This document shows, piece after piece, positions 58,968 through 64,000 of a stretch of 64,000 nt of DNA; the stretch's first letter is position 1, and every line of letters begins with the position of its first letter. The stretch comes from Rhodoplanes tepidamans. GTDB taxonomy: Bacteria > Pseudomonadota > Alphaproteobacteria > Rhizobiales > Xanthobacteraceae. The position numbers and the translations under genes are program-made. The notes beneath the pieces are model-generated. The model ran no database searches. It saw nothing but the letters and a program-made list of their open reading frames with translations, and was not told the DNA's origin. The stretch spans positions 552,661-616,660 of the forward strand of contig NZ_JAUSUJ010000001.1 of NCBI RefSeq assembly GCF_030813915.1. The letters are read 5' to 3'.

Positions 58968-60248
58968 CTAGGCTGCCGGAGCCGGTCCCGGCGCGCGGGC
59001 CGGCACGAGGCCGAGCACGCTGCGTGCCGTCGGCTCGCCGACCCGGCTCTCGGTCGCCCGCGCCTGGCGGAGCGGCGACCGGTGCGCCGCCGTCTTGCTA
59101 GCAAGAATCTCGCGGTAAAGCTCGTCCACCCGGCGCTGCATCGCGTCAATGTGAAAGCGCGGCCGCAGCCAGTCGAGCCGGGCGGCGGCGTCGAGCTGGG
59201 CCCGCACCGGGTCGGCGAGCAGGGCGTCGAGGGCGAGGGCCAGCGCATCGGGGTCGCCGGGCGGCACCAGCTCGCCGGCGCGCGGGCCGAAGATCTCCGG
59301 GATGCCGCCGACCCGGGTGGCGACGATCGGCAGCCCGGCCGCGATCGTCTCCAGCACGATGTAGGGCATCGACTCGGCCCGCGACGGCACCACCACGGCG
59401 CGGCCGAAGGCGAAGGCCTCGCGGATCGGAGCGGGGTCGTGGAACGTCACCCGCGCGGCGATGCCGAGCCGCTCGGCGAGTGCCTGGTAGCGGGCCCGGC
59501 CCTCGTCCTCGGACTGGCCGAACAGGTGGGCCGAGGCGCGGCGGCCGAAGCGGCTCTCCAGCCGGGCGATCGCCTCCAGGAACACGTCGGTGCCCTTGAG
59601 GTCGCGATACATGCCGAGGAACAGGAGGTCGCGGGCGTCCTCGTGCGGGATCACCGGGTCGAACTCCTCCTCGCGCAGGCCGTTGTGGATGACGACGGCG
59701 CGGCAGCGCGGCGGGCCGATCTTCTGCCGGTAGGTCTCGGCCTCGTAGGCGGAGACGTGGACGAGCGCGTCGGTGAGCCGCTCCAGGCCCCGCTCGATGG
59801 CGAAATAGAAGCGCCCCTCCAGGGAGTTCGCGGCGTAGTGCAGGCTGCCGCCGTGCGGCGCGTAGAGCACGGCGAGCGGCCGCGTCCGGCCGATCCGGGC
59901 GCCGATCAGGCGGCCGTAGACGCCGCCCTTGGCGCCGTGGCAGTGGATCACGTCGGGGGCGAGGCCGGCGATGTGGCGGGTCAGCCGCATCAGGGCGGCG
60001 AGGTCGGCGGGCGAGACGTCGCGCCGCATCGGCAGGCGGGTGGCGCCGAGCGCCAGCTTGCCGGCGACCGCCGCGACGGCGGCCGCCTCGAACGCCCCGC
60101 CGGTGCGCGAATCGCAGACGATGCCGACCGTGTGGCCGGCGGCGCTCTGGGCGGTGGCGAGGTCGCAGACGTGCCGGAAGATGCCGCCGATCGGGGCGCG
60201 CACGACGTGCACGATTCTCAGCCGAACCGGCACGTCCATGAACCGCAT
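58968..60248 (-). CDS. GT4-family glycosyltransferase
   Basis: A 426-residue GT-B glycosyltransferase. N-terminal domain: RIVHVVRAPIGGIFRHVCDL, GLAPDVIHCHGAKGGVYGRL. C-terminal nucleotide-sugar domain: LLFLGMYRDLKGTDVFLEAI, AARVTFHDPAPIREAF and the E-x7-E motif in VPSRAESMPYIVLETIAAG with GLPIVATRVGGIPEIF. The Ala/Pro-rich tail is variable. ATG 60239 is an alternative start. It is divergent from the ExoP-like gene and probably adds a sugar to the lipid-linked repeat. Confidence 0.88.
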   Translation of the reverse strand: MRFMDVPVRLRIVHVVRAPIGGIFRHVCDLATAQSAAGHTVGIVCDSRTGGAFEAAAVAAVAGKLALGATRLPMRRDVSPADLAALMRLTRHIAGLAPDVIHCHGAKGGVYGRLIGARIGRTRPLAVLYAPHGGSLHYAANSLEGRFYFAIERGLERLTDALVHVSAYEAETYRQKIGPPRCRAVVIHNGLREEEFDPVIPHEDARDLLFLGMYRDLKGTDVFLEAIARLESRFGRRASAHLFGQSEDEGRARYQALAERLGIAARVTFHDPAPIREAFAFGRAVVVPSRAESMPYIVLETIAAGLPIVATRVGGIPEIFGPRAGELVPPGDPDALALALDALLADPVRAQLDAAARLDWLRPRFHIDAMQRRVDELYREILASKTAAHRSPLRQARATESRVGEPTARSVLGLVPARAPGPAPAA

Positions 60249-60466
60249 CCTCCGCGGGCTCGGGCTTGTGGTCGGGAGCCGCAGATCGGTAGCGGACCGG
60301 GCGGCGGAACGGAACCCGCAGGGAATTCAGGGCAAGGGCAACCGTCTGTCAAGGTTAAGCCGGTCTTGCCGCGGAGCCGGACGGGGACGTGACGATTAAC
60401 CCGCCAGCAACCATAATAGAGTGTAATCGGGCGGCGTGCGTATCCTCTGTGGTGTGGAGTTGCAGG

Positions 60467-62884
60467 ATGTCGTTCGGATCGGAGCGTGACCCCGTGGGCA
60501 CGCGTGTCGGCGAGCTCGACATGCGGTCGATCGGACGCGCCCTGTGGCGGCGCAAGTGGCTGATCCTGATCCCGACGCTGCTCGCGGCGCTGGCCGCGAC
60601 CGCGGTCGTCAACGTCCTCACCCCGCGCTTCAAGTCGGAGGCCCGCGTCCTCTACGAGGGGCGCGAGAACGTCTTCCTGCGGCCGGAGGCGGACCGCAAT
60701 ACCATCGACCGCTCCGCCGCCGACCAGGAGGCGATGGCGAGCCAGGTCCAGCTGGTGCTGTCGCGCGAGCTGGCGAGCCAGGTGATCGCCGAGCTCGACC
60801 TCGCCAAGAAGCCCGAGTTCGACCCGCTGATCGAGGGCCTGTCGCCGGTCAAGCGCGTCACCGTGGCGCTCGGCATCTCCCGCGATCCCTACCGGATGTC
60901 GCCGGAGGAGCGGGTGCTCGACGCCTATTACGAGCGGCTGACCGCCTACGCGGTCGACAAGTCGCGGGTCATCACCATCGAGTTCCAGTCGTTCGATCCG
61001 GTGCTCGCCGCGCGCGTCGCCAACGCGGTCGCCCAGGGCTATCTCAAGCTGCAGCAGGGCACCAAGCAGGAGGAGATGCAGGCGGCCAGCCGCTGGCTCT
61101 CCGGCGAGATCGAGCGGCTGCGCCGCGAGGTCGCCGAGGCGGAGGCGCGGGTCGAGGACTTCCGCGCGCGCAGCAACCTGTTCGTCGGCACCAACAACAC
61201 CACCCTGTCGAACCAGCAGCTGGGCGAGTTCAACACCCAGCTCGGCGCGGCGCGTGCCCGCAAGGCGGATCTGGAGACCCGGGCGCGGCTGCTGCGCGAC
61301 ATGATCCGGCGCGGCGACGCCATCGAGGCGTCGGAGATCGCCAATTCCGAGTTCATCCGGCGGCTGTCCGAGCAGCGCGTCACCCTGCGGGCCCAGCTCG
61401 CCGAGCAGTACTCGACCCTGCTCGACAACCATCCGCGCATCAAGGAGCTGAAGGCGCAGATCTCCGACTACGACCGGCAGATCCGCTCCGAGGCCGAGAA
61501 GCTGGTGCGCACGCTCGAGAACGACGCCAAGGAGGCGGACGAGCGGGTCAAGAAGCTCTCCGCCGAGCTCGACGCACTCAAGCGCCAGGCGGCGACCAGC
61601 AACGAGGACGACGTCCGCCTGCGCGCCTTCGAGCGCGACGCCAAGTCGAAGCGCGACCTGCTCGAATCCTATCTCGGCAAGTTCCGCGAGGCGTCCGCCC
61701 GCGAGAGCATCGGCTCGGCCCCGGCCGACGCCCGGGTGATCTCCCGCGCCATCGTCTCCAACACGCCGTTCTTCCCGAAGAAGATGCCGATCGTCCTGGT
61801 CGCGACCTTCGCCACCTTCTTCGTCTTCGCCGGCATCGTCACGGCGGGCGAGCTGATGCGGGCGGCGGCGCCCGTGCCGGCCGCCGCCGGCCTGCCGCGG
61901 CCGGAGCCGGCGCCGTCCTATCGCGAGACCGCCGTGGTCACGCCGATGCCGCCGCAGATCGAGGAGCCGATCCGGCCGGGCCGGCGGCTGTTCGGCCGCA
62001 CCCTGTGGGCCGAGCGGGCGCCGCCCGCCATCCCGTCCCTGCCGCCCGAGGCGCCGCGCGACGAGGCCGACGACGCGGCCGGGCCGGACGCGCCGGGCCG
62101 CGACGGGCCGGAGCACGACCACGACACGCGCGACCACGACGCGCGCGGCGACGCGGAGCAGGGCGGCCTGCAGGCCGGCCCGTATCCGGGCGCGTCGCCC
62201 GTGCCGCCCGTGCCGCCGGTCGCCGAAGCGCCGGCGACGGTTCCGGCGGCGGCCGCCGCCGCGACCGCGGCCCGCGACGACGAGCAGGGCATCACGCTGT
62301 CGTCGATCGACGAGCTGGCCGGGCGGCTGCGCGAGGGCACGATCGGCCGCCAGGTGGCGGTGTTCGGCACGGCGCCGGACGGCCGCACCACCCAGGCCGC
62401 CATGGCGGTGGCGCGGCTGCTCGCCCGCGACGAGCTCGTCGTGCTGGTGCGGCTCGGCGCCGAGCCGGCCGGCGGCACCGCGACCGGCGGCGACGGCCCC
62501 GGCGTCACCGACATGGTGCGGGGCGAGGCGACGTTCGGCGAGATCATCGCCCGCGACAAGGTCTCGCGCGCCCACATCGTGCCGCGCGGCCGCGGCGAGG
62601 CCGACACGGTGGCGCTGCTCGCCTCGCTGCGCTTCGTCACCATGATCGACGCGCTCGCCCGCACCTACGACCACGTGATCGTCGACGCCGGCGCCTTCGA
62701 CGCGGTGGCCGCCGACCAGATGGCCGAGCTCGCCCCCGGCGGCGTGCTGGTGGTGCCCGATCCGACCGACCCGATCGCCGGCGTCGCCCGCGCCCGCCTC
62801 GCCGCCGCCGGCTACGGCGACGACCTCATCGTCCTGGCCGGCGCCCCGCTGGTCGCCCCGACTCCCCACACCGAGGCGGCGTGA
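60467..62884 (+). CDS. ExoP/GumC/Wzc-like polysaccharide co-polymerase with a degenerate kinase domain
   Basis: An 805-residue inner-membrane protein. A Wzz domain begins after the start (MRSIGRALWRRKWLILIPTL helix; SEARVLYEGRENVF), a long periplasmic coiled-coil covers about residues 190-420, and the second membrane helix follows a Pro-rich PFFPKKMPIVLVATFATFFV segment. Then come a Pro/Ala linker with a His/Asp-rich patch (EHDHDTRDHDARGD) and a C-terminal region resembling a BY-kinase. The Walker A Lys is replaced by Arg (GTAPDGRTT) and no Tyr cluster ends the protein, so kinase activity is doubtful. It should set chain length and export for the polymer made by the three leftward genes. The 218 bp upstream include an AT-rich divergent promoter (about 60390-60440). 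Confidence 0.85.
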   Translation: MSFGSERDPVGTRVGELDMRSIGRALWRRKWLILIPTLLAALAATAVVNVLTPRFKSEARVLYEGRENVFLRPEADRNTIDRSAADQEAMASQVQLVLSRELASQVIAELDLAKKPEFDPLIEGLSPVKRVTVALGISRDPYRMSPEERVLDAYYERLTAYAVDKSRVITIEFQSFDPVLAARVANAVAQGYLKLQQGTKQEEMQAASRWLSGEIERLRREVAEAEARVEDFRARSNLFVGTNNTTLSNQQLGEFNTQLGAARARKADLETRARLLRDMIRRGDAIEASEIANSEFIRRLSEQRVTLRAQLAEQYSTLLDNHPRIKELKAQISDYDRQIRSEAEKLVRTLENDAKEADERVKKLSAELDALKRQAATSNEDDVRLRAFERDAKSKRDLLESYLGKFREASARESIGSAPADARVISRAIVSNTPFFPKKMPIVLVATFATFFVFAGIVTAGELMRAAAPVPAAAGLPRPEPAPSYRETAVVTPMPPQIEEPIRPGRRLFGRTLWAERAPPAIPSLPPEAPRDEADDAAGPDAPGRDGPEHDHDTRDHDARGDAEQGGLQAGPYPGASPVPPVPPVAEAPATVPAAAAAATAARDDEQGITLSSIDELAGRLREGTIGRQVAVFGTAPDGRTTQAAMAVARLLARDELVVLVRLGAEPAGGTATGGDGPGVTDMVRGEATFGEIIARDKVSRAHIVPRGRGEADTVALLASLRFVTMIDALARTYDHVIVDAGAFDAVAADQMAELAPGGVLVVPDPTDPIAGVARARLAAAGYGDDLIVLAGAPLVAPTPHTEAA

Positions 62885-63002
62885 GCGGGCCGCTGCGACA
62901 GCAGCGGCGCCGCGCCGGCAGCCTCCCGATGGTCGTGCTCCGGGAGACGGGGAAAGGGGCCGTATCCGGCCTCCCGGTCGGATCGGCGAAACTTGACCTA
63001 AC

Positions 63003-63034
63003 GTCCATTAAAGCGGACACTAACTTCGTTAGTG
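63003..63034. promoter_or_regulatory. HipB-type operator pair in front of hipB
   Basis: GTCC-N8-GGAC (63003-63018) has the spacing of the E. coli HipB operator (TATCC-N8-GGATA). Immediately after it, CACTAAC-TTC-GTTAGTG (63018-63034) is a perfect palindrome with 7-bp arms. Both lie within 50 bp of the hipB start, where autoregulation of such modules occurs. Confidence 0.6.
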
Positions 63035-63052
63035 ACCACTCCGGTGGACCTT

Positions 63053-63400
63053 ATGCCGGCCAGATCCGCTCCTGCCCTGCCACTTCCGGTGGTGCGCGCC
63101 CTGCGCAAGCTGGGCGAGGACATCCGCGATGCCCGCCGCCGCCGCCGCATTCCGACGACCACCATGGCGGAGCGCGCGTCCATCAGCCGCACGACACTGG
63201 CCAAGGTCGAGACGGGCGATCCCGGCGTCCAGCTCGGCATCTACGCGACCGTGCTGTTCGTGCTGGGCCTGAACCATCGGCTCGCCGAGCTCGCGGATGT
63301 GCGCCACGACCAGACCGGGCTGGACCTGGCGGACGAGCGCCTCCCGCAGCGGATCCGGCTGTCGGGCGCGCGACGGCGCATCCCTGACGAGACGCCGTGA
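63053..63400 (+). CDS. HipB-like XRE-family antitoxin/repressor
   Basis: A 115-residue DNA-binding protein. The HTH_3 domain covers residues about 17-75 (LRKLGEDIRDARRRRRIPTT, SISRTTLAKVETGDPGVQL, IYATVLFVLGL). ATG 63053 follows GGTGG; an in-frame GTG (63032) would overlap the palindrome and is less likely. The stop overlaps the start of the hipA-like gene (GTGA), the usual order of hipBA modules. It should neutralise HipA and repress the operon. Confidence 0.85.
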   Translation: MPARSAPALPLPVVRALRKLGEDIRDARRRRRIPTTTMAERASISRTTLAKVETGDPGVQLGIYATVLFVLGLNHRLAELADVRHDQTGLDLADERLPQRIRLSGARRRIPDETP

Positions 63401-63942
63401 CGATGGATCGCGAAGCGCTCGTCCATCTGGATTTCGCCGGCGGCCCCGTTCTCGTCGGCCGCCTGTGGTCGCGCGTCCGCAAGGGGCGCGAGAGCGCGAG
63501 CTTCGAGTACGACACGGGATGGCTGTCGCGCCCCGACCGGTTCGCGCTGGAGCCGGCCCTCGTCCTGGCCCCCGGCCCCTATCACACCGGGGGCGAGCGA
63601 CCGATGTTCGGGGCCATCGGCGACTCGGCCCCGGATCGCTGGGGCCGCGTCCTGATGCGCCGGGCCGAGCGCAAGGCGGCGGAACGCGAGAAGCGGGCGC
63701 CGCGCACGCTGTTCGAGATGGACTTCCTGCTGCTGGTGGACGACGATGTGCGGGCGGGCGCGCTTCGCTTCGCCGAAACGGAGGGGGGCCCGTTCCTCGC
63801 CGTGCCCGGCCGATACCGGATCCCGCCGCTCGTCGAGCTGCACCGCCTGCTCTCGGCCACCGAGCGCGTCGTCGCCGACCAGGACAGCGAGGAGGATCTG
63901 GCGCTGAGACTGGGCAAGAATCGGCGGGTCGAGCTGATGTAA
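63397..63942 (+). pseudogene. Truncated HipA-like Ser/Thr kinase toxin
   Basis: 181 codons of a protein that is normally about 400-440. The N-terminal HipA subdomain is intact: LDFAGGPVLVGRLWSRVRKG, FEYDTGWLSRPDRFALEPAL, MFGAIGDSAPDRWGRVLMRR, FLLLVDDDVRAGALRF. The conserved reading stops after ADQDSEEDLAL; the final residues (LGKNRRVELM) do not fit the family. The P-loop, catalytic Asp and Mg-binding regions are absent, so no toxin activity is expected. A transposase start lies 10 bp downstream, suggesting IS insertion. Confidence 0.75.
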
Positions 63943-64000
63943 GATTCGTCTTATGACGAATCGCCCGTTCAAGACCGGCGTCAGCCGGGCGCAGCCGAGC
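63943..64000 (+). mobile_element. Left part of an insertion sequence (IS1182-like transposase start)
   Basis: An ATG at 63953 opens a frame reading TNRPFKTGVSRAQPS to the window edge. The FKTGVSRxQPSLLPP opening is, from memory, typical of IS1182-family transposases. A perfect inverted repeat GATTCGTC-TTAT-GACGAATC (63943-63962) spans the start codon. The element continues outside the window. Confidence 0.5.

Noticed and set aside
60455..60475. TTGCAGGATG at the start of the ExoP-like gene as a second LuxO-type site
   Set aside because: Only the left half matches; the right half (TGTCG) does not, it overlaps the ribosome binding site and start codon, and no -24/-12 promoter is near.

Overview
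The window is very GC-rich DNA with dense, often 4-bp-overlapping operons. It looks chromosomal and alphaproteobacterial, most likely Hyphomicrobiales (Rhizobiales). The basis is the gene content: FecI/FecR surface-signalling sets, Omp25-type beta-barrel, ExoP-type chain-length protein, a VirD2-like relaxase remnant and the style of the intergenic inverted repeat at 3.5 kb. The genus cannot be named from sequence alone.

Layout. (1) 0-11.1 kb: iron/metallophore uptake. A TonB-dependent receptor start runs off the left edge; an Fe-complex ABC importer (binding protein, permease, ATPase) reads rightward. A leftward set carries an AraC regulator, an MFS exporter, a TonB-dependent receptor, a SAM methyltransferase, an FmdE-like protein and two ThuA-like proteins. 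(2) 11.5-19.3 kb: a FecI/FecR pair, a very large transducing TonB-dependent receptor that carries an extra Omp25-like barrel at its C-terminus, and its own ExbB-ExbD-TonB. (3) 19.4-25.9 kb: a decayed ligase, a type I secretion ABC/HlyD pair with an RTX/DUF4114 substrate, and a frameshifted relaxase remnant ending at tandem repeats that look like an IS end. (4) 26-37.8 kb: a compact alginate-type polysaccharide locus: GDP-mannose synthesis (ManC/AlgA) divergent from AlgD, an HlyD-like Alg44 substitute without PilZ, Alg8 and AlgL. It is followed by a sigma54 activator and a hybrid histidine kinase with Hpt domain. (5) 37.9-55.7 kb: an IS21 remnant, then an STN protein, FecI-like sigma, FecR and a 4402-residue filamentous-haemagglutinin adhesin, an arrangement like the VreA/VreI/VreR-PdtA locus of Pseudomonas. 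Behind it lies a graveyard of gene fragments ending at tRNA-Pro(GGG). (6) 56-62.9 kb: a second exopolysaccharide locus: Wzy-like polymerase/ligase, polyprenyl glycosylphosphotransferase, GT4 glycosyltransferase and an ExoP/Wzc-like protein with an altered P-loop. (7) 63-64 kb: a HipB antitoxin with two palindromic operators and a HipA toxin cut short next to the start of a transposase.

The most coherent new proposal is regulatory. Three sigma54-type -24/-12 elements lie in front of manC, algD and the RTX gene. A perfect LuxO-type palindrome (TTGCA-3-TGCAA) sits between manC and algD, and a LuxO/NtrC-like activator and a phosphorelay kinase are encoded at the far end of the cluster. This suggests one phosphorelay controlling an alginate-like matrix polymer together with a secreted calcium-binding RTX matrix protein. 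The strongest structural oddity is the TonB receptor-Omp25 double-barrel fusion.
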